A stretch of 64,000 nucleotides of DNA from Cheiracanthium punctorium. Its lineage: Eukaryota > Arthropoda > Arachnida > Araneae > Cheiracanthiidae. This document shows, one piece after another, positions 22,911 to 34,723 of this stretch. The DNA lies in the NCBI GenBank assembly GCA_038373885.1, contig JAWZYV010012234.1:248001-312000 (forward strand). The letters are read 5' to 3'. The translations under genes and the position numbers were made by a program. Within the stretch, counting starts at the first letter, position 1. Each line of letters starts with the position of its first letter. The notes beneath the pieces were generated by a model. The model saw nothing but the letters and a program-made list of their open reading frames with translations, searched no databases and had not been told where the DNA came from.

Positions 22911-24111
22911 ATATATATATAATTTAAAAAAATAAACTAAAATAATAATTATAATAATAATCTGGTCTAAGATAGCTTGATATTTACAAGATGTAGTGAA
23001 TGGCATACGAAGGGTTATTTTAAACTCATGGATCCTACATAGCAAGGGGAAGAATTATAAACATCCCTTATATTTCAATCTAAAATCAATGCTTACTATT
23101 TAGTATAGATGGCAGCACTATCCTAAAGGTATCAATAGTTTACTTGGATGACGCAAGTGCAATAAATATTTTACAAGAATCAAAAATTGAAATTAAAACT
23201 ATAGATTAAATTTTAAAAAGTAAGTAGGATATCGGGGAGAGAAAACATATACGTAAAAGCCATTTGATAGGTGTAATAAATCACTGAAATGCATAAATAG
23301 GAGAGATTTAAATCACATGAACTTAAAAGCGCAAGATGCAGCTATTTTAAGACATGTAGAGATTAGGATGAAAGAATATTACCTAATATTGGCGATATTT
23401 TTGTATATATATATATATATGCTGCACTGAAAAGTTTTTCAAATTGCGTCGTGTAGCAATGGTACAGTACAAAATATAAAGAATTCTTATCAGATGGGAG
23501 AGTCGTCTTGAATTTAATCCAAGGCTCATAGTCTACACCTCTGTAAATTTATGATTCTTAAACAGAAGAAAACTTGTTCCACAGCTACGAAGTAAAGTCT
23601 GTGATCAAGAAGAAAGGGGAGAATGAAACCAACAACAAATTTTCATATTACAAATCAACCAACTTACTATTAAAACCAAAGATGGGTTTACAAAAATAAA
23701 AAACAAACAAAAAGAAAAAGTTATGAGGATAAGTGCAAATCGCTCAATTTTGCTAAAACTTATAGGAAATATCACAACGAATTTGGTGAAAGTTTTACTC
23801 CCTGTCAGTATACTTATGATTTGGTACTTTGCAGATATACTTATACAGTAGTGCAAGATTTGAAATTAACTTTTATTTTATTAAAAATTATATCTTTGGT
23901 GAGTTACAAAGGTTTTGGTACTTCGTTTTAAGTGCATCAAAAATCTATTCAGTTTAATAGATATATAAGAAAAACCACATGGCATGGTTTCCACATCAGT
24001 TTTCCCTACCAAAAAATATTTTTGTATATGCCACTGTGGCTTTAACAGTGTTTTATTAAGCATACAACACACCAAATTATAGCTATATATACATATATAT
24101 GTATCAATTTC
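22911..24111. other. Unassigned AT-rich DNA
   Basis: No gene or element recognised. Contains short TA runs (22905-22925, 23405-23422, 24080-24105) and scattered spurious frames below 85 codons. Confidence 0.4.
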
Positions 24112-25390
24112 CCAATAGCTTACCCTTCAGCCCTAGAATTAATAAAAAAATCCTACTGATAATAAATTAATAAACTTCTTAGACTTAAAATTAATGATGA
24201 TAAGAGTCTATCATTCAATATTTTTAATAAAAGAGATGATTCTAATTTTCATGTTAATGCCTTTACTCATTTTACTTCTTGCATGCACACATCTGTTTTT
24301 AGAAACATAATCTCCAATCATAAATATAGACTAGAGTCTCTATGTACCAATAGTTTTAAGGCCCATTACTTAACCTACCTATATAAATCAGCTCTCAATT
24401 ATAAATATCCAGGTAGATTTTTAAAATCAATAATGTATCCACAATGTAATAAATAAAACTGTATGTCCAAATTAGTTTATTGGATGGTGAGGATGGGGTT
24501 GGTTGTTGGTCTATTCAAATTCATAAAAAAAAAATCAATGAAAATCATAAAATATATATCTGTATATTTTATACAAAAAAATTATATAAAAAAAATACAA
24601 TGTAGAATTATTGATTACTGGTACTTTTTTTTTTTAGGTATATTTTAAATCTTATTTCTTACTCTTCTGTACTCATTATAAGCCTAATTAAGTGAAATTT
24701 TACCTTTACTCCATAGTATAATATTAGCACAAATAGCAATTAATACCTGTGTAATATTACTATTATTACAATTATTATAATAGTTGTTATTAATTACAAT
24801 AGTTTTGTTTTAACTTCTTTTTCTGATTTTCTTGATATTTTAACATGGTTTTGGAAGCATTTTGTCTGTTTTTCTGTGTCCTCCTTTTTCCTCCTTGGAT
24901 CATGTTACTTTGTCGATTATTTTTTCTCGATTGGCATCGATTTCTAGTCTTGTCTGTTCTTCCACCTTCATGTTAGGATAGCATCCATGCCTGTTTTTTC
25001 TTTTAGTTAGGTCGTACCCCCAGGTTACGTAAAGCGACTTCTTTTTTCAGGTCACCTGCAAAAACCTAACTATTTTTGTTTTTATTTAATTGAAATGTGA
25101 GTACGGTGGTACTTGATAATGGAGTACTCCGTTTCAATTTTCCTCTCCATATCCACTTCTTTACATGAGTTCATCAAGCTAGGCTTAAGCCCACGTGATT
25201 GCACATGGCATGTTTTTCCCACTTTTTGGCTTTGATGGCCCTGTTTTAAATTTATTTATAGCCTCTGGATTTTCATTTATAATTTCATGGTTACGTATTA
25301 TATCTGTTATTAAGTGCTTTCAATTAATATTTCACTTGGGATTCCACATTACGTAAGTTAAGCTATTTTATATTATATTTATATATATGT
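24112..25390 (+). mobile_element. Penelope-like element, 5'-truncated second copy
   Basis: Plus-strand copy of the 3' part of the element at 15611-22570. About 120 codons of the RT end are readable with stops (INFLDLKI, then FNIFNKRDDSNF, HTSVFRNIISNHKYR, SLCTNSFK), followed by the ~900-bp non-coding tail and a TTACGTAAG end at about 25356. At 24218-24245 it runs through the point where the other copy is split by the Helitron, so it serves as the empty-site reference. Confidence 0.75.
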
Positions 25391-26069
25391 GTGTGTGCGT
25401 GTGTGTATGTGTCATTTTTAAGAAAAAAATTGCATGAAACGTTTTAATTTAAAAGATAGGGGTTTAAAATATCCATTCTAAAGCATTCGTTTTATTCTAA
25501 AATTTCCGAAATTCTCTATAGGCTATTATAGAAATAGAAAATTTCCATCTCAAACTCTCCGAGAACCGAACACAAAGGCTCCCTCTGCCAAGGTCTTATC
25601 GCGACCCACAGTTTGAGAAGCGCTAATCTACACATGTCTAGCACGAGATATGCGCTTTTTAAAATAAAGACAAATATTCTTTATCGATTTCGAAAGAGAT
25701 TTAACACGCCTAATCCCAAAAGAAAAATATATTTCTTTCTTAAAATTTTATTTTGAATGTAAAAATATTCAACTTACTTTGGAGCAAGGAGTTGGAAATT
25801 TAGCTTTAGGACCAAAATGATCCGAATACGTAGACTCCCCGAAATTCAGGTACTTTGTAGGCTCCTTCACAAAATCATATCGCAAGCAGCCAATTCTGCA
25901 AATTCCCAAACAGGAATAGGTAAGTATTCTTAAAACATACTAGAGAACGTACTAGATAATGCATTCATCAAATAAATTCGTGATAATTCACTATCAAATT
26001 GATTGATCGCCAGAGAATGGTATGAATTGTCTAGTACAAAGAACTAGACAACAGTTTCTGTTCATAGCA
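25391..26069. other. Unassigned AT-rich DNA
   Basis: No gene or element recognised; a TG-rich run at 25380-25410. Confidence 0.4.
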
Positions 26070-26240
26070 TCTATTAAATAAATGTGAAAGTTTTTTTGTT
26101 TATTTGTTTGTCCGGGAACTCCTTCCACACCGCTGGACCGATCGGCTTGAAATTTTGCACATATATGTAAAACGACATGGAATAGTCCGTAGTCAACTTT
26201 AAATTTCTGAAAACTCAATCATTACACGATTTTTTATTTT
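26070..26240 (+). mobile_element. Helitron 5' end fragment
   Basis: Begins TCTATTAAATAAATGTGAAAG after an A, followed by a TTTGTTTATTTGTTTG tract and then a stretch related to the 242-bp unit (GACCGATCGGCTTGAAATTT). No 3' terminus identified nearby. Confidence 0.6.
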
Positions 26241-28321
26241 ATTTTATTTTATTATTATTATTATTATTATTATTGATAATTTTCACCTCCAGAAAGCGTT
26301 TCCAGTTTTCGATTGTCTAAAATAGTGATCATGTGATATACCATCTATATGCTGGCGATAAACATAACTGTAAAAAAAGTAGCATATCTTAAATGAAATG
26401 ACATCATTTTGATGCCACGAGTTTAAAAATGCATTAGAAATTATAATATTGTTATAAAATAGAGATCATGTGACATACCATCTATATGCTGGCGATAGAC
26501 ATAACTGTAGAGAAAATGGCATCTATTAAAACACTAAGGCAATTCGAGGCAGATTCTTGAAGTCGCATTTGATGCAGTTTGACCAAGCACTTTGACAATA
26601 ATACTCTCCTCAACCAATCAGTAACCAGAATAAAAGCCTGTCTTCACACATAAGCACGGCATTTCGTAAGACATTATGTCAGTTTCACGTCAAATTAAAA
26701 GTCATGAGAAATAATTAAGTAAAAATGTATATCTTAAAGTTCATAAATTTTAAAATTGCTTATACGATAGCGTGGATAAAAGGAATTTGAAGTTTCAGGT
26801 GATGATTTTTTTTTTCCGAAATGATATAAATTGCTATATTCACTTGGCAGTTTTCTTCTGAAAGCATCAATTTGGTGGTGTCAGATTCTAAATCAAATGA
26901 GCACAAGTGTTATCAATTAAGACAATTAAGTGTCTTCAAATTCCTTAACTGGTGCATGCATTTAACTCTAATATGTTCCCGTTCATTTTCATGTGATTCT
27001 TTTTGGAGTTGAAACTTGTGCCTGGGCAGCTCTCAAACGTGTGGTGATTTTTTAAGCAGACGAGAGTAGGAGGCTTAAGTTGGGAATCAACATATGAAGC
27101 AAATAAAAATAAAAGGATAGAAAAAGAGCTGTTGCACAGGCCTATTGAAATTCAGTATCGATATGATCTTTCTGAAAATACCAGAATAAAACATATCTAC
27201 ACATATTCAGCTTCAACCAGATTATCTGATACCATTTTAGCATGCACGTACTCTCGCCGACCAATGAGTAACCCGAATAAAGCCTGTCTTTATACATGGA
27301 AGTGGAATTTCATAAGATTCGATCTCTTGGATTACAAGAGTTTAAAATTTCAGATAATGCGTTTTTCCGAAATAGCTGTACTCATTTGACAGATTTCTAT
27401 TGCAAAATAAGAGATCACTTATTGTGAAGTTTAATTTGTGGATCAATTCGGGCATTTGCAACATGTTGGCAAGATAAATTATTTGGCGGGGTTAATTACG
27501 CATTTATAGAAGTTTAAGAAAGCTAAAATAAAAAGCAATGTCTTATTCGCAACCTTAATGCGAGATAATGATCAATTATATGTAAGTCGCCAAATTATGA
27601 AAAATCGCAGTAGATGGCAAATACACAAGCTGTTCCGAAAAAAAAATTCGCCGCACGTTGGCGAACTTCCCAGGCATGAGTCTCTAGGAGTTATACAGCT
27701 GCAATGCAAACTCCAGAATGGTCCATGCACATCTTTATTTTGGGACTTTGTTTCTTTAATTTTTCAGTTTTCTATCTCATATTGGATATTTACCACTGAA
27801 GACAGCTCGAGCAAATGTAAATAAAGCAGGAAACGTGCGCACTCTGCTTGGCGGATTAGTTCAATGTCCCTCAATGACAGGAGGTTCGATGAAAGGAGGA
27901 CACGTCACTTCTTTCTTCGAGTTCCGACGAATTTTACTATTTTCTTGCTAATTAAACCGTTTAAAGTGCGCTGGCTCCTAAACGGTTGGTTCATATATTA
28001 AAGATTACCGTCGCACGACCGGTATTGATTTTGGTTTGTGTAGGACTTTTATAGTTTTTTTACAAAGCTGCAAAATTATATTTCTCATACACTATGGTCT
28101 ATACAGAGAAATGTTTAAAAGCGGCAGGTAGCGCGGAAGAAGAGGTGGGAAGAGAATAAAATGTTGAAAGCCATCAAGTTTTACAATTTTTGATGATTTA
28201 CCGTCAAGTTTGGCGCCAAATGTCAGTCTAAAAAATTGAGCCTAAGCTGGCGATATCTACCAGATTTGGCTAGAAACTGGCAAACGCTACAATTTACTTA
28301 CCTACAACACAGGAGAAGTAT
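26241..28321. other. Unassigned AT-rich DNA with a short direct duplication
   Basis: A ~60-bp block ATACCATCTATATGCTGGCG (about 26338) recurs ~144 bp downstream (about 26480). 27540-27660 resembles 39420-39530 (CAAGCTGTTCCGAAAA), so parts belong to the Helitron-like interspersed family. No gene found; frames at 27132 and 27558 have no recognisable domain. Confidence 0.35.
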
Positions 28322-28950
28322 AGTTAGAATATGATTGGCGAAGATTGTAAAATAGTTTTGGTAGGCGATTTTAATACATATTTCCAGTCCAAGAAATTGT
28401 TTTATGGAACAGGGAAAGAAAATAAGGTTTACTCATGTATTAGGGTACACTTTCCAAACAGTATTTATAAAGGTGAAGAATATTTAGAATATAATCCCAA
28501 TGGTATAACGGTTAACGCATTCTGCTGCCGTTCAACAGGTCCTGGGTTCAATTCCTGGGCTGGGCAAGGTTGACTCAGCCTTTCATCCCTTGAGTGGGTC
28601 GACAAAATGAGTACCAAGCTTGTTGGAGTTAAAAACTGGGAGCTTCGCGTCTGGCTCACCAGGTGGCCTTGGTAGGCGATTTTAATATAGATTTCAATTC
28701 TGAAAAGTACTTTATGGAACGAAAACCAACACGGCACAATCATGGATTATGATGCACATTCAAAACAGTATTTTTAAAGGTGAAGTATAGTTAAAATGTG
28801 CTTGGCAAATATTGTGAAACAGTTTTAGTAAGCGGCGATTTTAATATAGATTTCGGTTCCAAAAAAGTGTTCTATGGAATAAGGAAGACAAATGCAGCAC
28901 GCTCATTAATAATGATACGCTTTTCAAATTAGTGGAATAAAGAAGAAAAA
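28322..28950 (+). repeat. Degenerate repeats of a GDFN-endonuclease fragment
   Basis: Three successive, decayed copies of a ~150-200-bp segment that in the first reads GEDCKIVLVGDFN and in the second LVGDFNIDFNSEKYF. The unit contains TTTTAGTAGGCGATTTTAAT and CACGGCACACTCATGGATTA-like phrases. Another copy lies at 38460-38720. The GDFN motif links them to the fragment at 8124-8427. A SINE is inserted after the first copy. Confidence 0.55.
28493..28685 (+). mobile_element. tRNA-derived SINE, second family
   Basis: A-box-like TGGTATAACGG and B-box GGTTCAATTCC spaced as in a tRNA, followed by a non-tRNA body (GACTCAGCCTTTCATCCCTT, GAGTGGGTCGACAAAATGAG) typical of arthropod SINEs. Inserted within the GDFN repeats. 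Confidence 0.75.
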
Positions 28951-29656
28951 TAGGGACGGCGCATGTATTATGATACGCTCTTTAATATATGGCACATTAG
29001 TGCGTATTTAAAATATGAAAGTTTTTCAGATTTTTTCACATATTTTTCACATAGAAAATACATTGTGGTTTATTAATCACATTGACCACAATTATAAACT
29101 CCTTCTTAATTTTGGCGATTTAGCTCTTATTTCTTTAATTTTTCAGTTTTCTATCTGATATTGGATCTTTACCATCGAGGGTAGCGTGAGAAAAGGTAAA
29201 TAAAGCACGGAGCGTGCGATCGCCATTTGGAGGATTAGATTTTTTGTCTCTTGCAGAACTCCGTCATTTTTTACTATTTTCACTTTATACTGCTGGCGTT
29301 TACTTTCCTGAACCCGAATTTTCTCGTGGAATGTTGTAAGTCTCTCTTTCAATGGTTAGATCAAAGAATAACGCAGTAGTCAAGATCACTCATGATAATT
29401 CACCTGTACGTTCCGTGGTCGATGGCTTTAATCAAAATATCGTCTTCACCGAAATACTCAATTAGAATTTGTGACTGTAATCGTGTTCATACGTCATTTA
29501 ATATGTACGCTTTTTTTTTTTTTTTTTACTCAATAAACATACTTAGAAACAAATTTTAAAGAATTCAATTATCTCACCGCCCTTGTACAGTTTCTAAAGT
29601 AAGAACTGATGCGAAACTTTTTGTTTATTTTCTGTCACACGTCATGTCACGTCCAG
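28951..29656. other. Unassigned AT-rich DNA
   Basis: No gene or element recognised; a T homopolymer of ~17 at 29511-29527. Confidence 0.4.
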
Positions 29657-30208
29657 TAGGGATGGATGGGAGACGAAGAATAGGCGTCTCGCAAAACAGT
29701 CTAAAAGCTTTGTCTTGTCTCGCAAAATGCCTATATCAGGGGTTCCCAATCTTTTTTCGCCGCGGCACCCTTGTCGGTGTAAAAACCATTTTTCATTACT
29801 TCTTTCGTGTTGTTTATAGGGCTAACTATCAAGAAAGTACTCTCTTGGGAAAGGGATATAAAATTTTGACACCCCTTTCCTATTTTAAGGAGTTCCTGTA
29901 AAAGAGAGGCTACTGGATACTGAACTCTCTCGAACTTGACTGAAATATTTTTATTTTCACCCACTTGGTCACTAGCTTGGCTAACTTTTTTGTGGGATAC
30001 CGGTTCAAAGGAAATTATTTGATTATACTTCACAAAAGTATTTTTCTTGATTATCTCCACGGCACCCCTGGCATACGCTCGCGGCACCCTAGGGTGCCGC
30101 GGCACAGAGTTTGGGAACCTCTGGCCTGTATCGTAATGTTAAAAATGTTTGTCTCGTCTCGCGGAAAAGTTGTAAATCTCTGTATCGTCTTGCATCCACC
30201 TCTACGTC
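29657..30208. mobile_element. hAT-type MITE (TAGGGATGG ends), split by another MITE
   Basis: Left part 29657-29736 carries TAGGGATGGATGGGAGACG and GTCTCGCAAAA blocks; right part 30124-30208 carries GTCTCGTCTCGCGGAAAAG. Same family as 34148-34315 and 49044-49136. The MITE at 29737-30123 sits inside it. Confidence 0.7.
29737..30123. mobile_element. hAT-type MITE (CAGGGGTTCCCAA ends)
   Basis: Ends CAGGGGTTCCCAATC / GTTTGGGAACCTCTG with inverted GCCGCGGCACCC just inside, flanked by near-identical 8-bp duplications gcctatat (29729-29736) and gcctgtat (30124-30131). The ends resemble the widespread CAGRGGTTCYCAAA termini of hAT/Charlie-type elements. Spurious frames only. Confidence 0.85.
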
Positions 30209-30324
30209 CAAGTTGACTTCAATTTTTCCTCTCCGTTTTGTCCAAGACCTCGGTGGCATTCCTGATCTTTCACATTTATTTTTGAAACATTACGGTCAAT
30301 AAAGTGACCGTAATGTTTTTTGGA

Positions 30325-30771
30325 AGCTTCTTTGTACCTTCTGCGTCGGCTATATATAGGAGCGCATCAGAAAAGTCTATTTCTCGAGTATTCCACATAA
30401 AGCGGGAATTTTGATTACGTCATAGAAGAGAAATGTTAGGTTATTGTTGATTTTAATGCAGCAAAGGCAGCTTTACAGGCCCCATAGGGAAAATCGCGCC
30501 AAATGACCAAAATGTCGCCAAGCTTGGCGCCAAAAATAAGTCCCCAAAAGTGAAAAGATCTAAGCCCTAGAACCAATATTTCTCGAGATTTCTTGAAACC
30601 CATAGAAAAGCAAGGGGAAAACCGAAACCTCCGTATCTCCGGTTCTAGTGGACCGATTTTGATGCAACAAAAAGCAAAATTTAACTATTTGAAACGTAGA
30701 ATACGAATTTTAAACTATTTTATGCCCCAGAACAGCGGGTTGCCCCAAAAATTCGTAACATTATGCTGTAG
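30325..30771 (-). mobile_element. Gypsy LTR fragment, rearranged
   Basis: 30390-30771 is the reverse complement of about 14672-15070 of the Gypsy LTR (blocks ATTACGTCATAGAAGAG, GGCGCCAAAAATAAG, TCTCCGGTTCTAGTGG). 30325-30372 matches the adjacent LTR part (CTGCGTCGGCTAT, TATA box) but in plus orientation, so the piece has been inverted internally. Confidence 0.7.
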
Positions 30772-30897
30772 AAAAGTAAAATAAAGTGAGATTTTTTTCT
30801 TCTTTCACTTTCACTAATTCATGTTAGATATCGCAACTGAGAATGACACCGTTTTGACGTCATGAGTTTAAAAAGCTGTTAGAAATCTAAAGCCTGG

Positions 30898-31290
30898 GAG
30901 ATGCTTTCCTGTCCTACTCTTCCCTGGACCACTGCTGAAGATCTCTATTCTGGTATTAAGCGCCAGTGGGTCGCGGAAAATGAGGAAGCCTGGAAAAACT
31001 GCAAATACTACCCCAGCTCGGGATACTTAGGTCCGAAGAGCTGGCTCTGTCGGGCAAATCTCCTGGACCGAAGAAGTCAACTCCTTCTTAGTCGCCTTAG
31101 GACGTACAGCCTTCCCACGACCGCCGAGAAGCAGGACGTACAGCCTCGCCACACTTAATAAGGTTGGGATCACGAACTCTCCCCTCTGCCCTGTTTGCAG
31201 GTTCCTGAAACCTCTGAACACATATTGTTAAATTGCATCCGGTACCAGGCTCAGAGGTCCCGGCTCCGGTTTAGGTATTATTTTGCCGAA
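30898..31290 (+). pseudogene. LINE ORF2 C-terminal fragment, broken
   Basis: Frames read WLCRANLLDRRSQLLLSRLR, then after frameshifts a Cys/His end with PETSEHILLNCIRYQAQR, typical of the post-RT zinc-knuckle region of Jockey/I/R1-type LINE ORF2 proteins. No RT or endonuclease domain remains. Confidence 0.65.
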
Positions 31291-31670
31291 AACCCGGAAG
31301 TAGAAGGTGGGCTAGAGAATGATTTATTAGGGACCCGGTCACTAAAAATCGGGGTTAAAACGGGGGTTGTCTATAAAATATCAAGGTGTGCCTTGTGGTC
31401 TGATCCGGGGGTCTGGTTTCTGGCTTGTACGTACCACGTACGGTGACTGCTGCATTACAGAGGTCAATGGGATCGTTTTCGTATAACCTTGGGTGTTTTG
31501 AGGGTGAGAAAACGTCATTAAGTTGTCCCTTCTCTTTGTGCGAGTGGAGGGTTCCCCCCCCCCTGTTTTTTCTGTAAAAGACACTCCACAACCGTAGTCT
31601 GCATTCAGGAAATATACTTTTTGTCGATGGTTGTTTCTCTGTAACTACAGAATGGATGAAATCAGTTTTA
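31291..31670. other. Unassigned DNA
   Basis: No gene recognised; overlapping frames on both strands at 31195-31684 carry no known domain. A C run of 9 lies at 31554-31562. Confidence 0.35.
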
Positions 31671-31685
31671 TCAAAACAAAACAAA

Positions 31686-31812
31686 AATGTCTACTTAATT
31701 AAAAAATCATTCTTAATTAAATCTACTTAATTAAAAAATCATTCTTAATTAAATCTACTTAATTAAAAAATCATTCAAAGTACCACCTATAATACTTTGA
31801 ATGATTTTTTAT
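31686..31812. repeat. 32-bp tandem repeat ending in a perfect hairpin
   Basis: CTACTTAATTAAAAAATCAT is repeated three times with a 32-bp period, and the last copy runs into AAAAAATCATTCAAAGTA / TACTTTGAATGATTTTTT, an 18-bp perfect inverted repeat with an ~9-base loop. Confidence 0.85.
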
Positions 31813-32659
31813 TCCCCATGACAAAACATAAAAAACAAATGTTATTGGAAGTGTAAAAGTACTTCTTTTAGTTTGTCCCCGGTCAGTTCTTAATGACTTA
31901 CATCACCTTATATAAATTTCGTCACATTCACATTATTCACTTTCATAGTAACATTACAAGCTCAAAAAATTTTTGATTAAAAAAAACTAATCTTTTAGAT
32001 ATTTTTATTTTTCTAAAAAGTACTTCGGCTCAGCTGTAAAATTAAATGTGAAAATTATTTTGAAGTGTTGTGTATCATTTTAAATGTTTTTTAAATATCC
32101 TATGCTTCTTTTTTATTTTATCTTTCTGCATTTTAAGAGCTTTCAGATAAATCATCATGCTTTTCCGTTTCTGCATGACCCCCCCCCCCAACACACACAC
32201 ACACACAAATAAATAAATAATTAAAGTTTAAAAAAAACTTTTCTGAACTATAGTTTTGTCACAATTATTTCTATTGGTATCAACATACAACAAAATTTTA
32301 CAGTGTAAAATAATTCATACAAATAATACATGTTCTGTTGTAGATTAGTTATTAAAATAATTTCTTTTGGATTTTTACATAAACAAGTACTTCCTCTTGA
32401 AAATAATAAATTAAAGAAATAATTAAATACTTTTCATAACTTAATTCATTAGAATTTGTTTATTCTTTAATTAGGTTATTCTTTTGAACAACCATAATTG
32501 ATAATCCTGAATCGGCCCTGCAGATTTAACGTGTACATTCGTCGTGTGTATATATTTTTCTTAAATCCTTAATTCTACTCCCTATCAATGGCCTGATTCT
32601 ACCTCAAAATAATATTAAGTAAAATCAGTATTAATGAAGCCATCCAAATACAGCAATAA
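31813..32659. other. Unassigned AT-rich DNA
   Basis: No gene or element recognised. A short C10 run followed by an ACACAC run lies at 32180-32207. Confidence 0.4.
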
Positions 32660-32930
32660 TCTAAATATATAAAAGAATGAGAATTTTCCTGTCTATCAGT
32701 TTGTATGCATGTTTATTCGCAAGAGGCGCCTACACTGTTCGTCGGATACGGAGTAAATTTGGTGAACTGAGCAATTTCCTTCTGAGTCCATCGTTGCTTC
32801 CCAGAACACGTCTTTGTGTATGCTGTGGGTCTCAGTGGGAGCAAGCAACGGGACACAGGCAGAGTCTGATTTCCGGCTGGGCATTCCGGGCCAGCGCCCC
32901 GGCCCCCAAAATGGTTTTTTAATTTAAAAA
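32660..32930 (+). mobile_element. Helitron 5' end fragment
   Basis: TCTAAATATATAAAAGAATGAG after an A matches the 5'-end style of the other Helitrons. The following GC-richer stretch to about 32920 has no recognised coding content. Confidence 0.5.
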
Positions 32931-34139
32931 TTTGTAAGCTTTGATTTTAATTTAAAATAAGAGAGAAACTAATTTTATGAAAAATAATATTTGTTTTATG
33001 AATCTGTAACTATTTCATTGCCCTTAGCATTATATCCACACCCCTTTTTTTTAGCTAAATGTTATAGTCTCGGGTAATAATTCAGCGCAAACTTATCGTT
33101 CAGGCGTGGCCTATGTAGAGATATATGCTGATGGCGAGGAAACCATAGAGCTGATTTCAATCGGAATATATAAAAGGAAATGACTTCCTAAGTAGAGTAA
33201 AGTGAAAATCTATCCCGCTGACAATAAATGCCCTGATATATGAATTAGAAAAATTAAATTCAAAAATATTATGGAACGTGTTACTTGAAAAATGCGGAAT
33301 GAAATAAACGATTGAATATTAAATAATATACTGTGACCTCTCACTTTTACGCGTTTTAAGGGAGCGGTTTAAAATCGCGTATAACTGAAAGGGTCTTATT
33401 TTCTAACTATTCTAAATTATGAGAGACAAAACATTTGAAAAAAAAATGCTTAATATTTTTTCAATTAAAAAGAGTAATATTATACTTTAAAATATTTAAC
33501 TATACAATTTAGTTTAACTTTTAATTCAAAAATAGAGTGTACGTACGTATAATTTCAGTTTACATAGGAGAAACTTTAATTGTACTACCATTCCTTTATC
33601 AGAATGTCATCAGTACTGTAGTTTATTTTTTTAGGCATCGTTTGCAATACAATATTTTCTAACTCATTAAAATATGTTATTCTATTGTAAATTAAGTCTT
33701 AATGTTACAGATAATGTCTCAGTTTTTGTAGGGCCCCTAAAGCAGTAGCATAAGATGGAACAGAAAGATCAGTTTCATCATTATTATCTTATTTATCACC
33801 ATCTTCACCCGCAACTCATCAAAAACAGTTTTAATGTCTTAGTTGACATTATATTTTCATCAACATTCCCAACATTCACATTTTTTAAACACCGTGTCTT
33901 GGAGGACAACGACGGAGAAAAGTACATCTGTGTGACAGGATTTGTGAATTGCTGTTTATTTTCACGTACAACTGAGGAGAAAATTCAGAGCAGCGCTCAC
34001 GAGTTAAAGAGTTTGTTTGTTTGTTTGTTTGCCAGGAGATTACAGCTCGCGTCACTGAATGTGTGAGCTACATGTACATCCTTCCCGGATTTTCCCGCCC
34101 CAATTTGGAACCTCATCAGAAGGTGTGGGACTTCTGAAT
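32931..34139. other. Unassigned AT-rich DNA
   Basis: No gene or element recognised. A frame at 33755-34066 has no known domain; a TTTG repeat lies at 34013-34032. Confidence 0.35.
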
Positions 34140-34147
34140 ATTGGCAC

Positions 34148-34315
34148 TAGGGATGGACGCGAGACGACTTTTTGCGAGACGAGACAGAGATTTACAGCTT
34201 TTTTGCGAGACGAGACAAACATTTTTAACATTATGATATAGGGATTTTTGCGAGACGAGACAAGCTTTTCGGCTGTTTTGCGAGACGCCAATTTTTCGTC
34301 TCGCGTCCATCCCTA
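34148..34315. mobile_element. hAT-type MITE (TAGGGATGG ends) with perfect 8-bp TSD
   Basis: TIRs TAGGGATGGACGCGAGACGA / TCGTCTCGCGTCCATCCCTA (last 18-20 bases inverted), flanked by identical attggcac at 34140-34147 and 34316-34323. Internally it repeats TTTTTGCGAGACGAGAC three to four times. 168 bp, no coding capacity. Confidence 0.9.
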
Positions 34316-34390
34316 ATTGGCACCCCTCGGAAACTGCTAGCGACCGCCGAGAGGACTTCCGGAACCACGGATTTAACGTGCACGTACACC

Positions 34391-34490
34391 GCATGTACAC
34401 GGTGGTCTTTAGTTGTGCGCCGGTATCGAACCCGCAACCTTCCGGTTACGAGTCCAACGCCTTAACCACTGGGCTACCACGGCCCCTGAG
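34391..34490 (-). mobile_element. tRNA-derived SINE or tRNA pseudogene, third type
   Basis: Minus strand reads GCCGTGGTAGCCCAGTGG (A box-like), a CTCGTAA anticodon-loop-like stretch (anticodon CGT), and GGGTTCGATACC (B box). Anticodon-stem pairing is poor, so a functional tRNA-Thr is unlikely. Confidence 0.65.
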
Positions 34491-34565
34491 TGAAAGAGTT
34501 ATCATTATTTTCCTACCGCCTCAGGCGCCTATTGGGAAATCCGCCACTGCGTTACTGGCCCTCAC

Positions 34566-34722
34566 TGCCCGTGAATTTTGTACAGCTGACTGTTCGACCA
34601 AGTTCTAGAAGCAATGAAGTTAAGAGTTCCATCCTGTCAAACGGACTTTTTATTAGAACTTTCTACACATACTGGATTTTAGAGCAACGAACCCAAGAAT
34701 GTAGCAGAGTTTTCTGCAACAC
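34566..34722 (+). mobile_element. Gypsy LTR 3' end fragment
   Basis: Matches about 15446-15606 of the Gypsy LTR: GTACAGCTGACTGTTCGACC, AAGTTCTAGAAGCAATGAAG, GTTCCATCCTGTCAAACG, ending TTTCTGCAACA. The poly(A) signal is mutated to AATGAA. Confidence 0.75.
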
Positions 34723-34723
34723 T

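Noticed and set aside
29143..29352. 69-codon minus-strand frame with charged helix-like sequence
   Set aside because: Short, isolated, and without similarity to a known family.
34391..34490. Functional tRNA-Thr gene
   Set aside because: A and B boxes are good but the anticodon stem has mismatches and the acceptor stem does not pair; a SINE head or pseudogene is more likely.
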